Source of the DNA: Perca fluviatilis
Taxonomy: Eukaryota > Chordata > Actinopteri > Perciformes > Percidae
Length of the DNA: 64,000 nucleotides
Reading direction: 5' to 3'
Assembly: GCF_010015445.1 (NCBI RefSeq)
Contig: NC_053116.1
Span: 5,159,568 to 5,223,567, forward strand
Translations under genes and position numbers: made by a program
Notes under the pieces: model-generated
What the model saw: only the letters and a program-made list of their open reading frames with translations
Databases searched by the model: none
What the model was told of the DNA's origin: nothing
Shown: positions 30,297 to 41,159 of the stretch, in pieces
Position numbering within the stretch: the first letter of the stretch is position 1
How the letters are laid out: every line of letters begins with the position of its first letter

Positions 30297-30974
30297 AACT
30301 TAGCACAAAAAGTAAGGAAATTTGTGTTTGGTAGATTATTTCTCTGTTGTAACAATGCTTTTTGACAATACATCTTATACTGTTGGAAAGCCTGTTTAGT
30401 TCCCTTTCAAATGGTGCCACATTTGTAAGGAACATGCATTGTGGGATGAGAAGCAGCGCTAGTATGTGGGTTGTGCCCATGAAAAATTTGCCAGCAGTCC
30501 TGACCTCAACCCCATTGAACACTTGTGGGATCAGCTTGGGCGTGCTGTTCGTGCCAGAGTGATCAACACAACCACGTTGGCTGACTTGCGACAAATGCTG
30601 GTTGAATGGGATGCCATCCCACAGCAGTGTGTGACCAGGCTGGTGACCAGCATGAGGAGGAGGTGCCAGGCTGTTGTGGCTGTGTATGGTTCTTCCACAC
30701 GCTACTGAGGCTCCTATTTGTGAAATGAATATATTTTTAAATTGCCAATATGTCTTGTTTCTTCAAACTTCAATCATCCAATCCACCAAACACCAAACGA
30801 GTCAATGGCAGAATAAGCTGTTTGGCATTGGCAGAGAAGATTTGGCAAATTTTTCATGTTGCTCATACCACAAATGCATGACTTTCCAACGGTATAAGAT
30901 ATATTGCGAAAAAGCATTGTTACCACAGAGAAATAATCTACCAAACACAAATTTCCTTACTTTTTGTGCTAGTT
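30297..30974 (+). mobile_element. Small Tc1-like element, internally deleted
   Basis: TA at 30295-30296 and 30975-30976 flanks inverted ends of roughly 95 bp that start AACT(T)AGCACAAAAAGTAAGG. Only the last part of the transposase is left between them. At 678 bp it is less than half the length of a full Tc1. Confidence 0.85.
30466..30708 (+). pseudogene. Tc1-like transposase C-terminal fragment
   Basis: About 75 residues beginning in frame with SSPDLNPIEHLWDQLGRAVR, which holds the glutamate of the DDE triad, and ending RRRCQAVVAVYGSSTRY with a stop. DNA-binding and the two Asp motifs are lost. Confidence 0.8.
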
Positions 30975-31019
30975 TATTTTTCCACCGACTTAATTTGTGA
31001 AGTTGAAGTAAAATGTAAT

Positions 31020-31460
31020 GACTTACTTTTTAGAAATTTAAATTTAGTTTTGAGGAGTGCAATCAAAGTTGTAGATGTATTAAAAACTATTTCTAACAGT
31101 AGGAATGTTATTGTGCATATCTTTAATTAGCATTCTGACTAATAAGAATATAATTTTTACATTGGAGAAATGCTAATATGGATATCTAAAATGTAATTAC
31201 AGATAGGAGTGTGGTTAGATTAAATGTTAAAACGGCTTGCTAAATGCTGCAGTTCATTTTAAATCATTTTGGAACTGCAAATACATAGCTATATGTGAAG
31301 AATGATGTCAGCAAAAAATAAAGATCAGTGATTGATCAGTGGGAGATTTCGTCTTTGACTAAATTATTTTTATTTGGCTACTTAATAACTTATTGGCTGC
31401 TTTGATCACTGGAATAGATCTACTGTGAGCCATTTTATTTTATTCAAACATATTAAATAA
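31020..31460. other. No gene recognised
   Basis: AT-rich, no ORF or repeat structure seen. Confidence 0.5.
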
Positions 31461-31464
31461 ATAA

Positions 31465-31965
31465 ATTAGTGCTATCAGTTAAACGCGTTATTAACGGCGT
31501 TAACGCAAACCCATTTTAACGGCGTCAATTTTTTTTTTCGCGAGATTAACATTCTTTTTGGCCTAGCAAACTTTGTAGTTGAACTGGCCAAAGAGTAGTA
31601 GGCTAACGTTACGTTTTGAGTGGATGGCGAGACGCCGAAATGGATGCCAATAAGATTCTGAATGAGATTCTTTTAAAAAGTTGCCAAATAGTTCCATTGA
31701 CAAGACCCAAGTGATCGATGTGTTTTGTCCTTGTGAACTGAGCTATCATCACAGCATGTCCAGTCTGAAATACCACTTGATGGCCAAGCACACAGCTGAT
31801 GCGAATTCTCCGCCCCCTCATCAAAGCCAGGTGACAAAAGCACAAAGCAAGCCAATCCACTTTTCCATGTTGATAAGAGCATTAAAATGAGAAAAAATAA
31901 TGGGACAAAAAGAAATCAAGGGACATTTAGAATAGATAAAAATGTGTGATTAATTGCGAGTTAAC
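31465..31965 (+). mobile_element. hAT (Charlie-type) remnant with BED zinc finger
   Basis: AGTGCTATCAGTTAAACGCG and GTTATTAACGGCGTTAACGC at the left, with TTAATTGCGAGTTAACTATG at the right, are typical of a well-known vertebrate hAT family. The plus-strand frame 31681-31890 has FCPCELSYHHSMSSLKYHLM then AKHTA, a BED-type finger with C-x-C and H-x4-H. The catalytic and dimerisation regions are deleted. Confidence 0.65.
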
Positions 31966-32220
31966 TATGACATGTCTTTGTGTTTGTGGAGGTTTGGATC
32001 TTTATTTTCTGTAAGACAAATGTTACCCAATCATTAACAAAGCCAAAGTATGATTTATCTACTCTAACAAAAACATTAATCGTCATGACAACTGGGACAA
32101 AACAGCAGGTGATCACTGTCTGTTATTAAGAACATTTATCTTTTATATATCTCGAGAGCAAAGATGTTTTTTGACAGAGGCCAAACAAATACACATAAAG
32201 CCTCCCACCTCCTCCATATA

Positions 32221-32278
32221 CAGTACCGGTCAAAAGTTTGGACACGCTTTCCCATTCAAGTGAATGAGAAAGCGTGTC
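32221..32278. repeat. Tc1 terminal-repeat hairpin
   Basis: CAGTACCGGTCAAAAGTTTG is followed by GACACGCTTTCCCATTCA and its inverted copy ending GAAAGCGTGTC. The two ends of a Tc1 are nearly fused with no interior. Confidence 0.7.
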
Positions 32279-32390
32279 ATTATTCATCACAAAGTTTCAA
32301 ACCTTGAAAAATTCTTTATCTCTTTTAACTCTTTAACTGTCATCAGTTACAGACATTTATAAATAGGTTTTACTTAGTTTTTTTGGAACC

Positions 32391-32455
32391 TTAAAGGGCA
32401 ACTATTATAGAGCATTTTCAGGATTTTACTTGCATGTTTTGTGTGTACTAGAACA
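32391..32455 (+). mobile_element. TTAA-type element end (TTAA|AGGGCAACTATTAT)
   Basis: TTAA followed by AGGGCAACTATTATAGAGCA, a common fish MITE start that resembles the 2067-2771 element. No right end was found before BEL sequence begins. Confidence 0.4.
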
Positions 32456-33257
32456 TGTTTACCTTTTCTGTAGGAAGTAAGCACACCTATTGGGCAGTGA
32501 TGTACCTAAGCTGGGAGTCAGACAGCAGCCCAATTGTAAGACTTGTGGAGTCTAAGGCCAAGTTAACTCTGTTGGCCCACAGAGGAGACGCTGTCAGAGA
32601 TGTGTGGAGCAGTGTTTGCCTCACACTTGAGGAAGTATTTCAAGCTACACAGTCAAATCCAAGTGGAGAAGTGGCATCACCTCGTGGATAGCCAAACAAT
32701 CCTTGGTGCAATACAGCGAGAAAGCTACGGCTATCAGACATTCTTTGTAAATAGGATTGGAGAGATTCAAAACACAAGCATTCAGGACTGGTGGTGGATT
32801 CCTGGTGCGCACAACATCGCTGATGTCATCACCAGAGATGCCAGCCATCAAAACCTTGATGAGGACTCGGAGTGGCAGAATGGACCAAAGTTCCTGGTGT
32901 TTCCTGTGAGTGAGTGGCCAATAAAATCAGCTAAAGAACTGGCTGCCACTGCCAGAGAAAACATTAACACATTGCAAAAGAAAGCTTTTGTTGCAGCACT
33001 CTCACGACACAAAATGGAGAAACAAGAAGCAGAACCAACAAATGTAAGGAGACCACCTGCAGGCTCAGTTATTCTTTAAACTTGTTGATGTCAAGCGGTT
33101 CAGCATTCTAACTCAACTGGTGAAGAAAGTAGCATGGATTTGGAGAACAGCAAAGAGGTTTCTCAGAAAGAACAAGTCCCTAAACAGTTCAAAGTGGGAG
33201 TTGGTCTCATTAACCGGAGTAAGAGTCAGAGAACGAGAAGACACCCTAAGAGACACT
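32456..33257 (+). pseudogene. BEL/Pao RNase H region
   Basis: A first frame has YWAVMYLSWESDSSPIVRLV and ESKAKLTLL, the start of the Pao-type RNase H. After a frameshift near 32600 another frame gives MCGAVFASHLRKYF, HHLVDSQTILGAIQRESYGY and WWWIPGAHNIADVITRDASH, with the conserved V-D-S (Asp) and N-x-A-D blocks. It removes the RNA strand during reverse transcription in intact elements. The frame ends at 33079 and a short continuation in another frame reaches the nested element. Confidence 0.75.
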
Positions 33258-33258
33258 A

Positions 33259-33994
33259 GGCTCGTTCGAGATGAGCCAGATCTGCGCAGAATCGATCACC
33301 GGCGATCGCCACCCAATGCATGCCGGTTAAATTTGTGTCCGACTTGATCCCGACTTACTCTGACGTCATGCACATGTGGGCAACGATAATCTCACGAGAC
33401 CAAGGCGGCCGCAGTTCTGAGACGCAGGCAGCGCAGTTGCTTTTCACCAACTGCAAGAGCCAGGCGGACGCAGGCGGACCGAGTGCATGCTGGGAAACGC
33501 CGGCCTCTCAGCTGATCTAACAGCTGATTGGTTCAGAATCGACTCAACATGATGACGTTTTATATAAACTTTTTATTGATTTTGAATCGGAGGGATTTTA
33601 ACTGCTGTTTGTCTGATTTAAATGCTTATTCTGTACAGAACACATGTTGTGAGGCTGATAGTTATGTTTAGAAGTCGGAGAGACTAAATCTGTTCAGATC
33701 TACAGTGTGTTAATTAAAATCAGCAACAGATCTCATGTAGAGCATTTTGACAGCTACTCTGTCATAATAAAAACAGCTGGAGACTGTGTAGGAGCTGATA
33801 TATGGGTCTGATAACATTTTATTAAATCGGAATCGGACCACCAGTGTTTCTGTCACTTCCTGTTCAGCCTGAAGGCTGCTGGAATCGGCTGGAAAACTGT
33901 CTGACTTGAGAGCTGACTTTTGTCACCGCCCCCGGCTGCTGCCGCCTGCTCTCGTCTACTTTACAGGCGAGGCGCAGTTCATCTCGAACGAGCC
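33259..33994. mobile_element. Nested element with GGCTCGTTCGAGATGA ends and TA duplication
   Basis: Perfect 16-bp inverted ends GGCTCGTTCGAGATGA are flanked by TA on both sides (33257-33258, 33995-33996). The 736-bp interior has no transposase. TA targeting suggests a Tc1/mariner-like superfamily, but the ends are not those of the known fish Tc1 types. Confidence 0.75.
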
Positions 33995-33999
33995 TATTT

Positions 34000-35234
34000 T
34001 TTGTGCTGCGCAAATGGGCACAACCTTCCCAGGCACCACAACAGACCGACGGGTAGCCTATAGAGATCAAGACTCTGGGCTAATGGTTTGTGGTGGCAGA
34101 GTGCAAAGCTTTGAAAAGGATAAAGTTGCTGTTCCAATCCTGCCTGTTGATGCGTGAGTGTCCATGCTGCTAGCTCGGGAGGCTCAAAGTGAGAGTCATG
34201 ACGGAGTGGCTGGAACCTTGCTTAAGATGAGAAAGAAAGCTTGGGTCATAAAAGTTTCGCTGATCACTGCATAATTGCAGGAAAGCAAAAGCAAAGAAAT
34301 GTCAACAAGTAATAAGTGATCTTCCACCTGAACGAACTGAACCTGCTGCTCCTTTCAAATTCACAACAGTAGACCTCTTTGGACTCTATTACGTTAAGAA
34401 TGAAGTTAAGAAGAGGGTAACACTCAAAGTCTGGGAAGTCGTCTTCTGCTGTATATCCACACAAAGTTGGTCTACACCTTGTCAAATGAAGGGTTCCTGA
34501 TGGTTTATGAAAGGTTCACAGCAATCTGTGGGCACCCAAGGAAGATCTGGTCTGATCCAGGCACCAATTTTATTGGTGCAAAACCAGCCTTAGAGGAGCT
34601 CTATAGATTTCTGGACAGTGGATGTGAAAAATCCATCCAGCTGATTCTCCATACAGGAATGGCGCTGCAGAAGCTGCTGTGCGTGTTGTAAAGAGAGCGC
34701 TCCAAAACCTTGAAAAAGAATCTTCACTTAGTTATAGTGAGTTTCAGACTGCTCTTTCCTCAGCGGCCAACCTGTCAAATGAACATCCAATCGACACCAG
34801 AATACAAAGCCATGAAGACTGCATGCAGTACATCACACCAAATACTCTTCTTCATGGGCGAGCATCTCAGTGTGGAGATATCAACACTTTCAAATTTTCC
34901 AGCTACCTCTACAAAAGACAGAGCAATGCAGTCAGAGGTAAACAAGTTCTGGAAGTCTTGGAGCCAACTTGCTGGTCCTAACTTGTTTGTAAGGAGAAAG
35001 TGGCACACCACTCAGAGGAACGTCGCTGTAGGAGATTGTCTGGTTGAGTGACCAATATGCTTTGAGGGGGCAGTTCAAGCTGGGTTCAGAACTAATCCAC
35101 ACTGCAAAGGCATTGTAAGAGATGTCAATGTGCGCATCTTTCCAAGTTACTCCATCCCTTTCACAACAGGATTGAAAGGAAAGACAAAGAATTCCAATCA
35201 GGATAAGGAGAGAATCCAAGCAACCATTGTTCAC
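34000..35234 (+). pseudogene. BEL/Pao integrase region
   Basis: Readable blocks in changing frames: VAYRDQDSGLMVCGGRVQSF and AVPILPVDA; LLAREAQSESHDGVAGTLLK before the zinc-binding region; TVDLFG with the first catalytic Asp; then STEGFLMVYERF-like sequence and HPRKIWSDPGTNFIGAKPAL, which carries the second Asp block; and the C-terminal region with WKSWSQLAGPNLFVRRKWH. At least six frame changes and one small deletion are visible. Inactive. Confidence 0.75.
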
Positions 35235-36279
35235 TAGGCCTGGCAAACTTGATTCCTTTTAAGGATTCGGGTTATTCTGAGTCACTCACTAAACTGATCC
35301 GGGTTGTGCGAGTCACTTGAGTCAGTATTGAATGCTACATCTGAGGCAAGCTTTTGATTTGGATAAATGCCATGTTTTCATTTAGAATATTTAAATTTTA
35401 TTTGGAAAATGTTATATCAATAAATGTAAATGGTCTGAAAGAAAACCGAATATTCATTTAAAAATGACATGAAATTATATTTTGAAACTTTAAAAGGACT
35501 AACAAATAAGAAAGCCATCCGGAATCTGAACATTTCATGCACCCGTTTCATGTATGTATCAATGCATTTAATGTTTTCAATGTGTATGTGTATCTGTACT
35601 TGTATAATAAAGTAGTCTGAAGACAAAAAAAATAAAATAAAAAATAACTCATGAGTTGTTGCCGAGCCGAGGCAGCCGAGCCGTCTGCTCGACCTAATTG
35701 CAATTTAATATACTACATTTATACACCAAACCTAAAGTAGGCCTAGCTAGGCCACGTGCAGAACATTGTATGTTATTTAAGTGAAAGAATGGCTTTTGTT
35801 GTGGATTTGCTTTACCCTGAGATTGAGCAGACATAACTCGCTTGTCTGAATCAGATCCACTCATAGCCGGCTGATTCGTGCGAATGACTGACTCTCGCGA
35901 GAACTCACGAATCACCGACAACTCACGAGTCATCAACAACTCACGAGTCATCAACGTGAGTTCTCGAGTGAATTCCATGGTCTGCGAGCTTCCGGCTTTG
36001 AGGCGTGGGGGGGGGGGGGGCCCCTTTTTTTTCCCTCCCCGGGGGGGTTTTTTTTTTGTGTTTTTTTTTTCCCCTTAAAATTGTAAGTTATACAGCTTTT
36101 GGCAGCTAAGATGGCTAGGACTAGCAGTAGCTAATGTTGCAAGAGGTTTGTGTGCAGCGCTGTTATCATTTTAGATCTAATTGTAGTAGGACTCAACTGA
36201 ACCGGGTTAATGATGCTAGGGACTCGATTTGTGAGTCAATTTAAAAATATCCGAGTGAATCACGACTCAAACAGGTTTA
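35235..36279. mobile_element. hAT element nested in BEL, 8-bp duplication TTGTTCAC
   Basis: TTGTTCAC flanks it exactly (35227-35234 and 36280-36287). Ends TAGGCCTGGCAAACTTG and, inverted, TAAACCTGTTTGAGTCG are weak inverted repeats. Removal restores the BEL reading (IVH then RDIRRLVVLLPVEEQ). The interior repeats ACTCACGAGTCATCAACA and has no full transposase. A homopolymer-rich patch lies at 36006-36075. Confidence 0.85.
36006..36075. other. Homopolymer patch, possible assembly artefact
   Basis: Runs of about 15 G, 4 C, 8-9 T, then C, 7 G, 10 T and 11 T follow each other with almost no complex sequence. This is unlike anything else in the window. Confidence 0.6.
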
Positions 36280-36287
36280 TTGTTCAC

Positions 36288-37250
36288 AGGGATATTAGGC
36301 GGCTGGTTGTCTTACTTCCAGTGGAAGAACAGATGGTGAGTCAGGACAGCAATGCGTCAGGACCAAATTCGATCCTCAATGTTTGACTGTAAAGCAGCGC
36401 TCTCCCAAGTGATTCCATTGGGAGGTCGAGTGGGAGGTGTCAAGTCATACTGGAGAAAAACTGTTTAAATCCCAAGCAGCTGTTTAAAGCGGACGATTGT
36501 TAAAGTGGGCGGAACCAACGTGCCGGCCGAGTTTCGCCAGGGGCTTTAAAAAGGAGACATCAGAAGTAAAAAGGAACACAAGTTGACGAGCGGCAAACGG
36601 CGAGAGTTTAAAGGAGAGACTGTTCAAAATGCTGCCTTGATCACCAGCTCAAGCATGCAGAACTGATGATCTACAAGACCCGAATGGCAGCCGGTAAGAG
36701 ACTGAGCTCTAAATGAACTGAGACTGCTGAAAACCGCTTCTGCTGTTATAGCCACACGGTCGGCAGCGATACAGAGACTCTAGCGTAACTTGACCCTTTA
36801 ATGGCTGAGAGACTTGTCTGCTTATCATATTGATTGCAAATGTGTTTCAACTATTGTAAAAGTTTAACTAAACAATGGTGAGGTGGTGTTTGGTAACTGT
36901 TAAAAGTGCATACTGCTTTGGGGTTTGTAGCAAACATGGTGAGATAAAGGCCTCATATGAGCTAATTTAAAATGCTTTTGATGTTATATATGGTATTGGT
37001 TTAAATAATTGCACTTTAAATATGTTAAATAAGTATGATAAAATGTTTAATTACTACTTTTATATATGGGAAAAAAAGTACTATAAAATGTTAAAATGGG
37101 TTTAAAATTATTTAAACGCATTATTATATATTATTAAAAATGTATATTTCTTTCTTTGTGTTAAGGTTTTCACCTGCCACTGCACTGCACTGCTATTGCT
37201 ACTGGTAGAAAAGACAAAACTGTTAAGCAGCTAAAGGACCTACAAAAAAT
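36288..37250 (+). mobile_element. BEL/Pao C-terminus and probable 3' LTR
   Basis: The coding end reads RDIRRLVVLLPVEEQ and stops near 36385. A probable LTR starts about 36379 (TGTTTGACTGTAAAGCAGCG) and has CTTTAAAAAGG as a possible TATA region near 36540. Its right edge, near 37200-37250, is uncertain. Confidence 0.5.
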
Positions 37251-37489
37251 CCAAAATGCCTTCCTTGGCTGAAGCAATAACTCAAAATGAACTGCTGAAG
37301 TGTGCCAAAATAAAAGAAGAAAAAAAAGGAAAAGTAGTGTTTGGTCATTGAGTGAAATCCAGTTCTTTATTCCGGGGTGGATGCATCAAATCCCTTTCAA
37401 GTGGGGAATCTGCACAAAAATCAGAAGAGACTTGACTATTATTCATCACAAAGTTTCAAACCTTGAAAAACTCTGTAACACTGTACAAT

Positions 37490-38530
37490 AAGGGTACATT
37501 AATTAGCATTAGTTAATAAGCATTAATTAACCGTTATTAAGGGTTGAATAAATTGTCTAATAAACATTAACAATGCTCGTTAAGGTATTAATTGATGCAT
37601 TATTTACCATCAGTTGATGCCTTAACTGTTAATCAGTTAACTAAGGTGTCTATTTTACCATTAGTTAATGCAGTAATAAGCCCTGACTATTAAAAACAGT
37701 TAAGGTGTCTGTTATATCATTAGTAAATGCAATAATAAGCCTTGACTGTTAATAACAGTTAAATGTGTCTATTTAACCATTATTTAATGCAGTAACAAGC
37801 CTAGACTAACAGTTTATAACAGTTAACTAAGGTGTATATTTTAACATTAGGTAATGTACTAAAAAGCCTAAAGTGGAAATAAAAGCTAACTAAAGTGTCT
37901 AAATAAACCCTTAGTTGATGTTGAAGGTATTTCCTAATATTACTAGGTGGTTGATGAAGATGTTTGATAGCATGTATGTCTTAAGGTTCACGGCCAAGCC
38001 ACGCCATTATGAGAAAACTTTTTTATTGTTTATTTAGGGTTTATGATTGTCTACATACCTTTGTCCACTATATTTGTCCATCCTCCAGCATATGACTTAC
38101 TTTTGGTAGAGGTTGAGATCAGGGAAAAGACTCCGTGGTCTCCATGCAGAGGTTTGCTTGTTCCTTTGTCTTTATGTAGACATTAACTTAAAGCCCAACC
38201 TATATAAATTATTGTGCATGCTATATAAGCATTACTTAACCTTAAATGGTCACTTAATTAATGTGTAACAATACCGAATAAGCCTTAATAAACCATCATT
38301 AAACACTTAATGCTCTTTGGTAGACTTATTGTAAAGTAGAGAACATATGCATGCATGTCCTTAACTTACACTTGATAAATGCATAATAGTACTTCTAAAA
38401 CATCATTTAACCATAGTTAACCAGTTATTAATGCTCTTTATGAGCAATATCGTAAAGATGAAAGCATATACCCCTTGAGTAACACTTGATTAATGCATTA
38501 ATTACCATAATTAAGTAAACTGTCACTGTC
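37490..38530. repeat. AT-rich satellite-like array, about 60-bp units, and related sequence
   Basis: From about 37626 to 37873 four units of the form TTAAGGTGTCTATTTTACCA then TTAGTTAATGCAGTAATAAG are in tandem. Positions 37915-38190 match 24716-24965 inverted, and 38190-38530 match 23317-23997 words. Together they make a second, inverted copy of the 23-25-kb repeat. Confidence 0.7.
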
Positions 38531-38756
38531 AATTCTTTATACAAAAATGTATGTTAACAATTTAACTACAAGTAGCCACTTTCTTTTGTGATTTCTAATA
38601 AAATTAAAGAGCCTCCAAAAGGAATGAATCATAAAGAAAACATTGCAGTGGTCTATACAATTACTAGTATTGGGTATTAATTCTAATGAATTGTGTCACT
38701 TTATAACGTCATGACAATATAAATGCCTGCATGAGGCAAATTATTTTAAGGTTTCT

Positions 38757-38762
38757 TTATTT
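38757..38762 (-). terminator. AATAAA polyadenylation signal
   Basis: TTTATT on the plus strand lies 29 bases beyond the stop codon of the last exon of the CCDC106-like gene. Confidence 0.5.
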
Positions 38763-38790
38763 GCAGAAGCTCTTGAATCTCTTTCAACTG

Positions 38791-39056
38791 CTACACTTTC
38801 TTCAAAATGGCTTCATCAGCCTCAAGAGCTTCTATACATTGCTTAGCAATGTCTGTGAGCTTCCACCCCTTAAGCTGTTGAACCAGTTGCTCATATTTCT
38901 CCGGTGCAGCAATTGCCATCTCAGCTATTGCTGCTGTTTGGGCGATTGTGTTTCTGTCAACTCCATATTTTAGGAATGCATGTGCCATTGACTTTCCCTT
39001 TTGAAAGATTCCCAGCACGGTCCGGAATCTTTGCACCACCTCAAATGGTTCACCAA
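38791..39056 (-). CDS. CCDC106-like gene, last exon
   Basis: After a clear acceptor (TTTGTAATAG at 39057) the exon reads VGEPFEVVQRFRTVLGIFQK, GVDRNTIAQTAAIAEMAIAA and PEKYEQLVQQLKGWKLTDIA, ending ILKKV with a stop. The G-V-D-R-N-T-I-A-x-T-A-x-I-A-E block is what I know from CCDC106-like proteins, whose function in fish is unclear; mammalian CCDC106 is reported as a nuclear coiled-coil protein that binds p53. The exon is intact. Two upstream exons match, but one is frameshifted. The family is expanded in fish and may be mobile-element linked. Confidence 0.65.
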
Positions 39057-39424
39057 CTATTACAAACACACAATAATAATGACAATTAACTCACTTGAAT
39101 CATAAATGGCAAACATAACTGAAAGGTAGATTCTGGGATGTGACAACACTAGGTTAGGGATCTGAGACCCGGTTACAAAATATCTGGAACCAATACAATC
39201 AGAACAGATAGAATGAATTTGAATTCCAAAATATCATGAAAATAAGTCCCCCACAAGCCACTGCCGAGTTTGAAAGACATGGTTTCAAACCATTTGTCAT
39301 ATCCACAAATGTATTTTGGTCCTTGATTGAATCATTTGTGACAGGCTTCCATCAGGAGAAAATTTGAAATCTAAGCTTAAAGGTTAAAAAAAGCAATGCT
39401 TTCCTCAAATTAACAATGCAAAGA

Positions 39425-39564
39425 CTAGGGCTGCACAATAGGGCTGCATGATATGGGGAAAATATGCGATGACGTTGTTGAATATTTCGCAATAACGATA
39501 ATATTTGCGATAAACAGATATTGTATCGTACTCAGGCATTACTGCTCCTGTCAATATTCTTCTA
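39425..39564 (+). mobile_element. hAT-like end (AGGGCTGCA(T/C)GATATGGGG)
   Basis: TAGGGCTGCACAATAGGGCT then GCATGATATGGGGAAAATAT resembles a common fish hAT end. The word AGGGCTGCA is doubled. No right end was found. Confidence 0.45.
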
Positions 39565-40074
39565 CAGGGCTCTAGATTGAGACCAAAATTTGTAAGGGTG
39601 CGACTAAGATTTTTCCTAGGTCACCCCGGTGCACCTCATGTCCTCACATCCGCTGCCTCTCCACGAACGAAGCGATGCCATTTATATCGATATGGTTTAA
39701 TGTTGCGGGGGAAAACCTGTATTGGTACCAGTGTTTCTGCTGGTAACTCTCTGTTATTGCAGCCGCTCGGCGAAAAACACATTAGAAGTTATTAAATGCA
39801 AATAACTTCAGTTCGTTGAGTAATAGCGTGTAAGACGGAGCCTGCTGGACCTGGGCGAGAGATGTGACCCATGGCCAGAATATCATAGTTCATAAAAATG
39901 CAGCGCAGTGACGATACAGACGTTTCATAGCCTACACAAGACGTGTGTAATGCCGCTGACCCGCCAAAGCGCATTCCACCCGTGCTGGACCCATTCATAA
40001 TGAGTCAGCCGTCACTCGGTGAGTAGCATACGCTTCAGTCCATCTCACTCTCCCTCTGTCTGTCTATTTTTACA

Positions 40075-40217
40075 TTTTTTTTTAAAGATTTCGGCCTTTA
40101 TTTTGATAGGAAAGCTGAAGACATGAAAGGGGAGAGAGAGGGGGGAATGACATGCAGGAAAGGGCCGCAGGTCGGAGTCGAACCTCAATATATACCAACT
40201 GAGCTATCCGGGCGTCC
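40075..40217 (-). mobile_element. tRNA-derived SINE, left-arm copy
   Basis: The minus strand has box A TAGCTCAGTTGGTA and box B GGTTCGACTCC, then the tail GACCTGCGGCCCTTTCCTGC and a polypyrimidine CCCCTCTCTCTCC. The spacing between the boxes is shorter than in a tRNA, so part of the tRNA-like head is deleted. Confidence 0.75.
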
Positions 40218-40680
40218 TCTCTTTCAATGAATCCGTTATTGTTGTTGCAAACAAGTGAAGGAGCTTTCTCAGAGATATATATATTTTTTAATATATCCTA
40301 GGCTATTTATTTCAGATAACTTTAATTTTTTTTTTATTTAGTTGCACCAGCACAAAATTTAAGTGCACCCAAATTGTCGCCGTTAACTCTGAATTGCGAT
40401 GCACGATATATAGCTCTGTATTTTTATACAAAGTGGGCTAAATGTTCAGTTTTAAGTCAAAGCCACTTTTCACAAGCTCTTTTATTAAAACACATTGTGA
40501 TTAAAATAAAATGCAAAGACAGGGTTTCCTTTACCAGTTTGAAAATATACAGCTACAACACAAGTAAATGAAAATTATCTGAAATAAATAGCCTAGGATA
40601 TATTAAAAAAAATATATATCTCTGAGAAAGCTCCTTCACTTGTTTTCAACAACAATAACAGACTGATTGAAAGAGAAAGA

Positions 40681-40848
40681 GGACGCACGGATAGCTCAGT
40701 TGGTATATATAGAGATTCGACTCCGACCTGCGGCCCTTTCCTACATGTCATTCCCCCCTCTCTCTCCCCTTTCATGTCTTCAGCTTTCCTATCAAAATAA
40801 AGGCTGAAATCTTGAAAATAAATAAATAAATAAAAATAAAAAACAGAC
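40681..40848 (+). mobile_element. tRNA-derived SINE, right-arm copy
   Basis: Box A TAGCTCAGTTGG at 40691-40702, box B-like GATTCGACTCC at 40714-40724, then GACCTGCGGCCCTTTCCTAC and an A-rich tail (AATAAATAAATAAATAAAAA). It is the inverted partner of the left copy and shares the same internal deletion. Confidence 0.75.
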
Positions 40849-41159
40849 AGACAGACAAAGTGAGAGAGGGGGGAGTGTGATGGAGCATATAGTACTCACA
40901 GAGTGCCGGCTGACTCATTATGAATGGGTCCAGCACGGTTGGAATGCACTTTGGCAGGTCAGCGGCATTACTGCGTGGAGGAGAGATCCAAACACAGGCA
41001 CAGCTTTACAGAAGGAATGGGTCATGTAACGCAACATTAAACCATATCAATATAAACGACATTGCTTCGTTCGTGGAGAGGCAGCGGTTGCGAGGACCTT
41101 AGGTGCACCCGTGCGCCATAGGAACATTTTCAGTTGCACCCTTACAATTTGTTATTTAG

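Larger units (their letters stand above)
32456..37250 (+). mobile_element. BEL/Pao retrotransposon, 3' half, with two nested insertions
   Basis: Plus-strand order is RNase H, a linker, integrase zinc-binding region, integrase core, C-terminal domain, then a probable LTR. Gag, protease and most of reverse transcriptase are missing on the left. Insertions at 33259-33994 and 35235-36279 break it, and there are several frameshifts. Confidence 0.75.

Noticed and set aside
30202..30594. 130-codon minus-strand frame over the small Tc1
   Set aside because: It is antisense to the recognisable transposase end and includes the terminal repeat.
40075..40848. Two tRNA genes (box A and box B present)
   Set aside because: The distance between the boxes is too short for a cloverleaf and a SINE tail follows. 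They are tRNA-derived SINE copies.
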